Source: Imhoffiella purpurea (GTDB lineage: Bacteria > Pseudomonadota > Gammaproteobacteria > Chromatiales > Chromatiaceae). Taken from it: a stretch of DNA of 64,000 nt. The DNA lies in contig NZ_AONC01000018.1 of the NCBI RefSeq assembly GCF_000585215.1, positions 1-64,000 on the forward strand. The letters are read 5' to 3'. Every line of letters begins with the position of its first letter. Position 1 is the stretch's first letter. Made by a program: the position numbers and the translations under genes. Of the stretch, positions 48,632 to 56,722 are shown piece after piece. The notes under the pieces are model-generated. The model ran no database searches and was not told the origin of the DNA. It saw only the letters and a program-made list of their open reading frames with translations.

Positions 48632-50530
48632 TCAGCGGATGAACTTGCCTCTCGGCGTGTAGTGGGTGTGCAGGTGGTGGTGCGAGATGTGGCCGCAGGG
48701 TCCGTCGGTCAGGAACTCCTCATAGAGCTGGAGGATGACCGGGTTCTCATGCGACTTGCGCACGGCGCAGCTTTCGTCGATCTGGTAGATCGCCTTGGCG
48801 CGCTGGGCGCGGATCTCGGGGCTGGTCGGGATCGGCTGACCGCCGCCGCCGAGACAGCCGCCGGGACAGGCCATGAACTCGATGAAATGACACTCGCTGA
48901 AGGGACCGCCGGCCTTGATGTCCTCCATCACCAGCTGGGCATTGGCGGTGCCGTGCACCACGCCGACCTTGAGGGTCGCGCCCTTCAGCCATTCCCAGTC
49001 CGGGACCAGGTGCTTGATGAGATCCGGCACCGGACCGACCTCGGTGATGGGGATCTCGGCCATCCGAGCCCCTTCGATCCCGCGCACCGGCAGGATGTTG
49101 GCATGGTCGTAGAAGTCCTCGACCTGATGGCCGGTCACCATCTCGATCACGCTGCGCAGCGCCGCCTCCATGACGCCGCCGGTAGCGCCGAAGATGACAC
49201 CGGCGCCGGATGCCTCGCCGAAGGGATCGTCGAAGGGCGCCTCGGGGACGTTGGGCAGATCGATGCCCGTCTCCTTGATCATGCGCGCCAGCTCGCGCGT
49301 GGTGAGCCCGTAGTCGACATCCTTGAAGCCGCTCGAGGTCATCTCGGGGCGGTTGCATTCGTACTTCTTGGCGGTACAGGGCATGAGGGCGACCACCACC
49401 ATCTCGGCCGGATCGACGCCGCGCTTCTCCGCGTAGTAGGTCTTGAGCAGGGACCCGAACATCTGCTGCGGACTCTTGGCCGAGGACAGATGGTCGATCA
49501 TGCCCGCGTAGAAGTTCTCCATGTACTTGACCCAGCCCGGCGAACAGCTGGTGAACTGGGGCAGCTTGACGCTCTCGTCCTTCTCCACCAGCGCCTTGTA
49601 GAGCCGCAGGATCAGCTCGGTGCCCTCCTCGATGATGGTGAGGTCGGCGGTGTGGTTGGTGTCGAAGACCGCGTCGAAGCCCACCCGCTTGAGCGCGGTG
49701 TTGAGCTGATAGGTCATGGGGGTGCCCGGCTCCAGATCGAAGCACTCGCCGATACCCGCGCGCGGCGAGGGAGCGGTCTGGATGACCACGTGCTTGGTCG
49801 GATCGTCGATCATGGCCCAGACCTCGTCGGTCTGGTCCACCTCGGTCAAGGCCCCGGTGGGACAGTGGTTGATGCACTGGCCGCAGTTGATGCAGACCAC
49901 GTTGGCCAGCGGCTTGTTGGCGAAGGTCGCGACATGTGCGCGCGAAGAGCGGCTGGCGACCGTAAGACAGCCTACGCCCTGGAGCTCCTCGCAGGCGCGT
50001 ACGCAGCGGCGGCAGAGCACGCACTTGTTCATGTCGCGCACGATCGAGGGGCTGCTGCGGTCGATGACGTACTTGGGCTCGGTCGGATGGCCGAAACGGT
50101 AGAAATCGACGCCGTACTCGGTCGCCAGATCCTGCAGCTCGCAATTGTTGTTGCGCTTGCAGGTGTTGCAGTCGCCATAGTGCTCGGCGAGCAGCAGATC
50201 GATGATATGGCGCCGGGCGTTGCGGACCGTGCGCGTATTGGTCTTGACCTCGATCGAACGCGTGATGGGCGTGGCGCAGGATGCCTGAAGGTTGCGCATG
50301 CCCTCGACCTCGACGACGCAGACGCGGCAGACGCCGGCGGTGCAGAGGTCGTCGTGGTGACAGAGGGTCGGGATGCGCACGCCGACCTGGCGCGCGGCAT
50401 CGAGGATGGTGGTTCCCTCGGGAACCCGAAGCTCGATACCGTCGATGGTGAGGTCGATCATGGCCGCGTCCGGACCGGGAACGATGGCGGTGTGGCGATG
50501 CGGATGTGTCTGCATTGGCTTGGTATTCAT
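48632..50530 (-). CDS. hydA: [FeFe]-hydrogenase catalytic subunit, M3 type
   Basis: 632 residues, cytoplasmic. Cofactor sites in order: plant-type [2Fe-2S] (Cys57, 68, 71, 85), His-ligated [4Fe-4S] (His117, Cys121, 124, 130), two [4Fe-4S] clusters (Cys170/173/176/180 and 213/216/219/223), then the H-domain with L1 FTSCSPGWV, L2 LMPCTAKKYE (Cys385), L3 EFMACPGGCLGGGGQP (Cys555, Cys559) and a small-subunit-like tail (TPRGKFIR). Proton-path residues Glu302, Glu305, Arg309 and Ser349 fit CpI. Ser330 falls where CpI has the ligand Cys300. GGAG lies nine bases before the ATG. It follows hydB by 22 bp. Confidence 0.96.
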   Translation of the reverse strand: MNTKPMQTHPHRHTAIVPGPDAAMIDLTIDGIELRVPEGTTILDAARQVGVRIPTLCHHDDLCTAGVCRVCVVEVEGMRNLQASCATPITRSIEVKTNTRTVRNARRHIIDLLLAEHYGDCNTCKRNNNCELQDLATEYGVDFYRFGHPTEPKYVIDRSSPSIVRDMNKCVLCRRCVRACEELQGVGCLTVASRSSRAHVATFANKPLANVVCINCGQCINHCPTGALTEVDQTDEVWAMIDDPTKHVVIQTAPSPRAGIGECFDLEPGTPMTYQLNTALKRVGFDAVFDTNHTADLTIIEEGTELILRLYKALVEKDESVKLPQFTSCSPGWVKYMENFYAGMIDHLSSAKSPQQMFGSLLKTYYAEKRGVDPAEMVVVALMPCTAKKYECNRPEMTSSGFKDVDYGLTTRELARMIKETGIDLPNVPEAPFDDPFGEASGAGVIFGATGGVMEAALRSVIEMVTGHQVEDFYDHANILPVRGIEGARMAEIPITEVGPVPDLIKHLVPDWEWLKGATLKVGVVHGTANAQLVMEDIKAGGPFSECHFIEFMACPGGCLGGGGQPIPTSPEIRAQRAKAIYQIDESCAVRKSHENPVILQLYEEFLTDGPCGHISHHHLHTHYTPRGKFIR

Positions 50531-50552
50531 GGTTGCGTCTCTCCGTCCGTCC

Positions 50553-52253
50553 TCAGGCCGCCAGAATCGGGCGCGCCATGATCTCTTCCTGGAAGTGCGC
50601 GTTGATGGCGATGAAGACGTTGGGACTCGCCTGCCCCAGACCGCACTTGGAGGTGCTCTTGATGCTGTGGCTGAGACCGATGAGATCGTTGAGATAGCGG
50701 TTGGAACAGGTCCCTTTCTGCAGCAGACGCACGCCGTCCAGCAGCTTCTGGTTACCGATGCGGCAGCCGGTGCACTGACCGCAGGACTCCTCGACGAAGA
50801 ACTCCAGATAGTTCTCGGCCACCTCCAGCATGTCGCGGCCCTGACCGTAGACGATGATGGAGCCGCCGATGCCCAGGTCCTCGTAGCCCATGACGCGGTC
50901 GAACTGGCTCGCCGGAACCAGCTCGCCGGTATAGCCGCCGACCTGGACCGCCTTGGCGCCCACGCCGTCGACCAGTTCCAGCAGCTGCTGCACCGTCATG
51001 CCCCAGGGCAGCTCGTAGACGCCGGGACGGGCGCAGTCGCCCGAGACGCTGAACAGCTTGAAGCCCTTGGAGCGCTCGGTGCCGATGCCGGTGAACCATT
51101 TGGCACCGCGGGCGACGATGCAGCTCGCCGTGGCCAGGGTCTCGACGTTGTTGACGATGGTCGGACGGCCGTGGAGCCCCTTCTCGACCGGATAGGGCGG
51201 ACGGTTGCGCGGCTCGCCGCGGCGACCCTCCAGACTCTCGATCAGTGCCGTCTCCTCGCCGCAGACATAGGCGCCCGCGCCCATGTGGATGCGGATGTCG
51301 AAGGAGAAGCCGTCCTTGTCGAGGATGTTCTCGCCCAGCAGACGGGCCTGACGGCGCGTCTCCAGAACGGCCTCCAGATGCGGACGCAGATGGGTGTATT
51401 CGTAGCGCAGATAGAGGATGCCCTCGGTCGCCCCGACGGCATAGCCGGCCAGGGTCATGCCCTCGAACACCATGTCGGCGTACTTGCCGAGGATGACGCG
51501 GTCCTTGAAGGTGCCAGGCTCGCCCTCGTCGGCATTGCAGATGATGTATTTGAGATCGCTCTCGGCCTTGGCGGCCAGGTTCCACTTGACCCCGGTCGGG
51601 AAGCCGGCACCGCCGCGTCCCTTGAGGCCAGAGACGGTCAGCTCGCCGATCACGTCGGCCGGCGCCATCTCGCGGACCGCACGCGTCAGGGCCGCGTTCG
51701 GCTCGTGCGAGGCGTAGCTCAGCATGCTGGCATAGGTCTCGCCGACGTTGCCCATGGTCGGACGGCGGATGCTGATCTCCTGGCGGCACTCCTCGATGAT
51801 GCGATGCACCATCGGCGGGGTCAGATTGGAATAGACCTCATTGTTCACCATCATGGCCGGGGCCTGATAGTTCATGCCGATGCAGCTCGTCCATTCGAGG
51901 GTGAACATGCCGTCCGGGGTGGTCTCGCCGAAGCGGATCCCCAGATCGTTGCGCAGCTGGCGCGCGACCGACTTGGCCCCCTTCATGATCGAGGACATGT
52001 CGCGGCTGAGCCGGATGATGAACTTGCCCTTCGGCTTCTTGTTGATGAAGTGGAAGAAGGTGGCGACGCCATAGACCTCGGTGGGCGGCATCTTCAGCTG
52101 GTCGGCGATGAACTGCATGGCGAATTCGGAGACATAGCCGAATTCGTCCTGCACCGCCAGGAGGAGTGGAATGAGTTCGGATCTTTCCGATCCTATCGAC
52201 GTCATCAACTCCCTGATGACCGCCTTTTCATTGTCCTGCCCAGTCAACAACAT
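50553..52253 (-). CDS. hydB: NuoE-NuoF fusion, NAD(H)-dependent hydrogenase diaphorase subunit
   Basis: 566 residues. About 1-160 is a NuoE-like thioredoxin-fold domain, but of four [2Fe-2S] cysteines only Cys124 remains (Ser83, Ser88, Asn127 at the others). About 170-560 is NuoF-like: GRGGAGFPTGVKW and CNADEGEPGTFKDR for FMN and NAD, GAYVCGEETALIESLEG, and the [4Fe-4S] site ESCGQCTGCR plus CGLG. It should pass electrons between NAD(H) and HydA. GAGGT lies before the ATG at 52253. No separate HydC/NuoE gene or extra ferredoxin subunit is present. Confidence 0.94.
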   Translation of the reverse strand: MLLTGQDNEKAVIRELMTSIGSERSELIPLLLAVQDEFGYVSEFAMQFIADQLKMPPTEVYGVATFFHFINKKPKGKFIIRLSRDMSSIMKGAKSVARQLRNDLGIRFGETTPDGMFTLEWTSCIGMNYQAPAMMVNNEVYSNLTPPMVHRIIEECRQEISIRRPTMGNVGETYASMLSYASHEPNAALTRAVREMAPADVIGELTVSGLKGRGGAGFPTGVKWNLAAKAESDLKYIICNADEGEPGTFKDRVILGKYADMVFEGMTLAGYAVGATEGILYLRYEYTHLRPHLEAVLETRRQARLLGENILDKDGFSFDIRIHMGAGAYVCGEETALIESLEGRRGEPRNRPPYPVEKGLHGRPTIVNNVETLATASCIVARGAKWFTGIGTERSKGFKLFSVSGDCARPGVYELPWGMTVQQLLELVDGVGAKAVQVGGYTGELVPASQFDRVMGYEDLGIGGSIIVYGQGRDMLEVAENYLEFFVEESCGQCTGCRIGNQKLLDGVRLLQKGTCSNRYLNDLIGLSHSIKSTSKCGLGQASPNVFIAINAHFQEEIMARPILAA

Positions 52254-52738
52254 CTAAAGACCTCGTCTGCGCGCCACTGCCCAAGAGGGACGCGCCGTCA
52301 TGTTGAGAACGAACTGGGCGGCCGCCGCGGCGGCCGGCCCCCGCGTTTCGACCCATCATCGTGTGGATGGCCGAAACGGCGCGGGAGCGAGGATGATCCA
52401 AGAGGAATCCAGAATCCGACGGGTTACGACCGGTGCGGCGGATGAAGGATCATCATTGGGCATGTTAATACCCCTACGAAATACCGCAGAATTTAATGGT
52501 ATTCTGAAATAAGTCGGTCATACAAGGATCTAGGACAACCAGAACGAGTAAAAATACCCAATCCACAGCATTCGGAGACGAAATATAACCCCATTGAAAT
52601 CAGGATTCAGACAGGCATCCTGTCCCGACCCCTGTCCTGACCCACAGTCATTTCCTAGTCAAACTCTTGAGCGACAAGCGATAACCACTGAGCAGGCAGA
52701 AGGCGCTTAGAACCCGAACCGAACCGGATCCCCCCTCA
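52254..52738. promoter_or_regulatory. 485 bp gap between hydE and hydB, probable hydBA promoter region
   Basis: No gene is seen. Features include an 18-bp perfect palindrome CGGCCGCCGCGGCGGCCG at 52319-52336, which may lie in the hydB leader, and inverted words AATACC/GGTATT at 52480-52503 in an AT-richer part, a likely position for an operator. I found no convincing -24/-12 or FNR consensus. Confidence 0.45.
52319..52336. repeat. GC-only perfect palindrome in the hydB upstream region
   Basis: CGGCCGCCGCGGCGGCCG is its own reverse complement, 66 bp before the hydB start codon. In RNA it would fold into a tight hairpin. It may affect hydB expression or be chance in GC-rich DNA. Confidence 0.5.
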
Positions 52739-53989
52739 TCAAGACTTGGTCAAACTCGCGCGATTACGTATAGATACGGATTCCATGCGTGTCGATCCAT
52801 GTTGCACGGGGATATCCATCAAGGAGGAACCCGAGCGTTCATCGGCAATATCTATCGCGGATAGCACAACAACCGGCAGATTCATGCGCCTCCGAAAATG
52901 GCTCGAGCAGCCCCACTGGTTCCAGCCGACCCGACGTCCCATGCGATGGATGCGACCCTCTAAACAGGCGCGGCAGTCGGTCGGCTCCTCGTCGATGCAG
53001 GGCTTGTTGTCGTAGAGCTGATAGCGCTTGCGCACCGGACGCGGGGTGATGTTGGGCATGATGATGTTGCAGCCGTGGGCGATCCCCTGCTCGCGCCCGT
53101 CCTCGGCCAGGGCCTGCAACGCGGTCGCCGCGGCGATGTTGACGTCGCGCAGCACTAGACGGCAGACCGCCAGCATATTGAGCGCGAGCTGCAACAGCGG
53201 TCCCTGCTCCAGCATCCCCTCGTCGAGCATGTCGCCACCGCGCGAGAGGATGTACGGCCCCATGCCGAGCATGTCGACGTCCATGCGCTGGTAGAAACGG
53301 ATGTCGGCGCAGAGATCGGCGAGGGTCTGACCCGGCAGCCCGATCATGCCCCCGGTACCGACCTGGAACCCGGCCGTGCGCAGATCCCGAAGCGCCTGGA
53401 TGCGCGAGGCATAGGCCTTCTCGTGGGCGAATCCGTCCGGATGGAGCCGGGCGAAGATCTCGGGATTGGTGGTCTCCATGCGCAGCAGATAGCGCATGCA
53501 ATCGGCCTCGCCCGCCGCCGCGCGCCAGCGTGCGTAGGTCTCCAGCGGCTGCTCGCCGAGCGAGAGCGTGATGCTGGCCCCCTCGGGCAGCCGTTCGGAC
53601 CGGGTACGGGCGCGGATTTCGCGGATGCAGTCCTCGACGAAGGCGACGAAGGATTCGTCGCGCCGCTCACCCGCCTGGAGACAGACCGAGCCGTAGTTGT
53701 TCTCCGCCGCCCAGACCGCCCCCTCGACCAGCTGCTCCAGGCTCAGGTCGTAGCGCTCCAGCGCGCGGTTGTCGCGACGGATGCCGCAATAGCGGCAGTT
53801 GAGGGTGCAGCGGTTGGAGAACTCGATGATGCCGCGATAGTGGACCAGATCGCCGACCAGACGGGTCGTGAGATCGTAGGCCGCCCGGCGCAGACGCTCG
53901 CAGTCCTCGGGATCGGTAAGACCCAGCAGGCGGATGATGTCAGCGTCGCTGAAGCGCTCCTGCCGCAGAAGGTCGTCCAGGGTCTTCAT
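52739..53989 (-). CDS. hydE: [FeFe]-hydrogenase maturase HydE (radical SAM)
   Basis: 416 residues. The radical-SAM cluster motif is NRCTLNCRYCG (C-x3-C-x2-C, near residue 59), followed by LQAGERRDE, MRYLLRMETTNPE and GGMIGLPGQTLADL, all typical of HydE. HydE modifies the HydG-made Fe(CN)(CO)2 cysteine complex on the way to the diiron site. The usual length is about 350; the tail after GCSSHFRRRMNL adds some 45 residues with no HydE character. The first codons overlap the hydF stop by 4 bp. Confidence 0.95.
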   Translation of the reverse strand: MKTLDDLLRQERFSDADIIRLLGLTDPEDCERLRRAAYDLTTRLVGDLVHYRGIIEFSNRCTLNCRYCGIRRDNRALERYDLSLEQLVEGAVWAAENNYGSVCLQAGERRDESFVAFVEDCIREIRARTRSERLPEGASITLSLGEQPLETYARWRAAAGEADCMRYLLRMETTNPEIFARLHPDGFAHEKAYASRIQALRDLRTAGFQVGTGGMIGLPGQTLADLCADIRFYQRMDVDMLGMGPYILSRGGDMLDEGMLEQGPLLQLALNMLAVCRLVLRDVNIAAATALQALAEDGREQGIAHGCNIIMPNITPRPVRKRYQLYDNKPCIDEEPTDCRACLEGRIHRMGRRVGWNQWGCSSHFRRRMNLPVVVLSAIDIADERSGSSLMDIPVQHGSTRMESVSIRNRASLTKS

Positions 53990-55227
53990 GTCGAAGCCTC
54001 CCGACAGGCGTCTTCATAGGCCGCCATGGCCGCCGGAAAGGACTGCAGCGAGCGTGTCAGCACGCCCTGGAGCAGCGAGATGGCCACGCCATAGTTGGTC
54101 ATGGGAACGCCCTGGCGCTCGGCCCGATAGAGCCAGGAGAGCATGTGTTTGCGCGTCACCATGCAGGCCCCGCACTGGATGATGAGATCGTAGTGGGCGA
54201 TCTCCTCGGGGAAATACTTGCCGCTGCTGAAGTCGATCTGGAGTTCACCTCCGACGAATTGGCGCAGCCAGCGCGGGATCTTGACCCGGCCGATGTCGTC
54301 GCAGATGAGATCGTGGGTACAGGCCTCGGCGATCAGCACCCGGTCGCCCGGCTTGAGCCTGTGGATCATAGCCGCGCCAGCGGTCAGCTTGATCAGATCC
54401 GCCTTGAAGCGGGCCATGAGGATGGAGAAGGTGGTCAGGGGCACCTCGGGCGGGGTGTCCGCCGCCGCCTTCATGACCACCTGCGAGTCGCAGATCACCA
54501 GCGAGGGCGGGGTGCGCAGATCCTCGAACACGGCCGAGAGCTCACGCTCCTTGACTACCGTGCAGACGGCGTCCGCGTCCAGTACCTCGCGGATGACCTG
54601 GACCTGGGGCAGGATCAGCCGTCCCTTGGGGGCGCCCAGATCGATGGGCACGACCAGCACCACGCTGCCGCCCGGCTGGATGAGGTCGGCGACCAGCGGC
54701 GGCTCCTGCAAATAGTCCTCGGGCACCAGACGGATGATGGACTCCTTCACCGCGTCGATGTTCTGGTGCTCCAGCGCCGAGATCCGCACCAGCTCGCCGC
54801 CCTCCCCGAGCAGCTCGGCGATTCCGGCATCCGGCGCCTCGCCCAGATCGCTCTTGTTGAGTACGCAGAGGATCGGCGTCTCGCGCTCGCGGAGCTGGGC
54901 GATCAGCGCGCGCTCCTCGTCGCCGAGACCGCGCTGGTCGCAGACCAGCAGGGCCACGTCCACCCGCTCCAGCACCCCGGCGGTCCTGGCCATACGCATC
55001 CCGCCCAGCGCGCCCTCGTCGTCGATCCCGGCGGTGTCGACGAAGACGACCGGCCCGATCGGCGGCAACTCGAAGGCCTTCTCGACCGGATCCGTGGTGG
55101 TCCCGGCTACGTCCGAGACGATGGAGAGCGGATAGCCCAGCAGGGCGTTGATCAGACTCGACTTGCCGGCATTGCGGCGTCCGAAGATGCCGATGTGCAG
55201 ACGCAGACTCTTGGGGGTGTCCAGCAT
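53986..55227 (-). CDS. hydF: [FeFe]-hydrogenase maturase GTPase HydF
   Basis: 413 residues. GTPase domain: GRRNAGKSSLINALL (P loop, near 15), TTTDP, DTAG and LNKSDLG; then a dimerisation domain and a [4Fe-4S] scaffold domain with CTHDLIC (the C-x-H part) and IQCGACM. HydF carries the [2Fe] subcluster to apo-HydA. The usual second part HCxxC is QCxxC here, so the conserved His is Gln. It is preceded by 75 bp containing tandem CAGCGGC units, and its end overlaps hydE. Confidence 0.95.
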   Translation of the reverse strand: MLDTPKSLRLHIGIFGRRNAGKSSLINALLGYPLSIVSDVAGTTTDPVEKAFELPPIGPVVFVDTAGIDDEGALGGMRMARTAGVLERVDVALLVCDQRGLGDEERALIAQLRERETPILCVLNKSDLGEAPDAGIAELLGEGGELVRISALEHQNIDAVKESIIRLVPEDYLQEPPLVADLIQPGGSVVLVVPIDLGAPKGRLILPQVQVIREVLDADAVCTVVKERELSAVFEDLRTPPSLVICDSQVVMKAAADTPPEVPLTTFSILMARFKADLIKLTAGAAMIHRLKPGDRVLIAEACTHDLICDDIGRVKIPRWLRQFVGGELQIDFSSGKYFPEEIAHYDLIIQCGACMVTRKHMLSWLYRAERQGVPMTNYGVAISLLQGVLTRSLQSFPAAMAAYEDACREAST

Positions 55228-55302
55228 GGGAGAAACTCACGGAGGGGAATACAGCGGCCAGCGGCCAGCGGCCAGAATTTTGGTGATGCGACGCATCGGG
55301 CC

Positions 55303-56721
55303 TCAACGAAACCCGAGCGCCGTCATGGCGGCCGGCGAGAGCAGCCGGTCCAGCGTCGCCGCATCGAGCAGCCCCGCCTCCAGCACCAGGTCGCGGACCC
55401 GTCGATCGCTCGCGGCCGCCTCCTTGGCGACGCGAGAGGCGGTCTCGTAGCCGAGCGCGGGGACCAGGGCGGTGACGACGGCCCAGGAGCGCTCGACCTG
55501 CTCGCGGCAGTGGTCGGCGTCCACCTCGATGCCATCGACGCAGCGCTCGGCCAGGGTCAGGGAGGCGCGCTCAAGCACCGCCAGACTCTCCAGCAGGGCG
55601 TTGGCCACCAGCGGCAGGAAGGCGTTGAGCTCCAGCTGACCCGACTGGCAGGCCTGGGTGATCATGGTGTCGTTGCCGATGGCGGTCATGGCCGCCTGGG
55701 CCGCCGCCTCGCAGACGACCGGGTTGACCTTGCCCGGCATGACGCTGGATCCCGCCTGGACCGGCGGCAGGCGCAGCTCGGCGATACCGGCGCGCGGGCC
55801 CGAGGCGAGCAGGCGCAGATCGGACGAGATCTTGTAGAGATTGACCGCATGGGCCTTGAGGATGCCCGAGACCTCGACGAAGACGTCGGCGTTCTGGGTC
55901 GCGTCCAGCAGGTTCTCGGCGCGGGCGAGGTTGAGCCGGGTCTCCTCGCGCAGCCGGTCGGTGACGCGGAAGATGTAGTCGCGCGGGGCGGTCAGCCCGG
56001 TGCCGATGGCGGTCCCGCCCAGGTTGACGACCCGTAGCCGCTCTTTGCACTTGAAGACGCGCCAGCGGTCGCGGGCGAAGGCCTCCGACCAGGCGCCGAA
56101 GGCGGCGCCCACGGTCATGGGACAGGCATCCTGGAGCTGGGTCCGGCCCATCTTGGGAATGCCTTCGAAGACGTGCTCCCGGGCCTGGAAGGCGGACTGC
56201 AGCCGGGCGATGCCCTTCTCCAGCCGGTCCAGCGCCACGAGGGAGGCGACCTTGAGCGCGGTCGGGAAGACGTCGTTGGTCGACTGGTGCAGGTTGACCT
56301 GATGCAGCGGATGGACGCGCGCATAGGACCCGAGCGACCCGCCCAGACGCTCCTCGGCGCGGTTGGCGATCACCTCGTTGAGATTCATGTTGAGCGAGGT
56401 GCCGGCGCCGCCCTGGAGCGCGTCGACCCGGATCCATGGGTGCAGACCGCCCGCGAGGATCTCGCGGCAGGCGGCCTGGATGGCCCCGGCCTCGGCCTCC
56501 GACAGGAATCCGAGCTCGGCGTTGGTGCGGGCGCAGGCCAGCTTCACCTGCGCCATGGCGCGGATCAGCTCGGCGCGGCAGGGCCGGCCGAGCAGGTCGA
56601 AGTTGGCCAGGGCGCGGGCGGTGTGGATGCCATAATAGGCATCGGCCGGAACGGGAAACTCGCCGAGCGCATCCGACTCGATGCGCATACCGGCATCCGG
56701 CTCCCCGGTCCCTCCGGCCAT
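55303..56721 (-). CDS. aspA: Aspartate ammonia-lyase (fumarase/aspartase superfamily) in the hyd operon
   Basis: 472 residues. Converts aspartate to fumarate and ammonia. Signatures are GTSLNMNLNEVIANRA, HQSTNDVFPTA (active-site Ser/Thr region), GRTQLQDACPM and the mobile loop GSSVMPGKVNPVVCE (catalytic Ser). The N-terminus DALGEFPVPADAYYG is aspartase-like. It starts one base after the hydG stop (TGA-G-ATG), so it belongs to the maturase operon. Ammonia delivery to the azadithiolate bridge is an attractive but unproven role; a general metabolic aspartase is the alternative. Confidence 0.9.
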   Translation of the reverse strand: MAGGTGEPDAGMRIESDALGEFPVPADAYYGIHTARALANFDLLGRPCRAELIRAMAQVKLACARTNAELGFLSEAEAGAIQAACREILAGGLHPWIRVDALQGGAGTSLNMNLNEVIANRAEERLGGSLGSYARVHPLHQVNLHQSTNDVFPTALKVASLVALDRLEKGIARLQSAFQAREHVFEGIPKMGRTQLQDACPMTVGAAFGAWSEAFARDRWRVFKCKERLRVVNLGGTAIGTGLTAPRDYIFRVTDRLREETRLNLARAENLLDATQNADVFVEVSGILKAHAVNLYKISSDLRLLASGPRAGIAELRLPPVQAGSSVMPGKVNPVVCEAAAQAAMTAIGNDTMITQACQSGQLELNAFLPLVANALLESLAVLERASLTLAERCVDGIEVDADHCREQVERSWAVVTALVPALGYETASRVAKEAAASDRRVRDLVLEAGLLDAATLDRLLSPAAMTALGFR

Positions 56722-56722
56722 C

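Noticed and set aside
48632-52253. Calling the hydrogenase a classical electron-bifurcating HydABC enzyme
   Set aside because: No HydC is present, HydB lacks a C-terminal ferredoxin domain and the NuoE part lacks its cluster ligands, so bifurcation cannot be claimed.
55245-55275. Tandem CAGCGGC units upstream of hydF as a CRISPR or VNTR
   Set aside because: Only about three 8-9 bp units, without spacers; it matches the common short intergenic word repeats of this genome.
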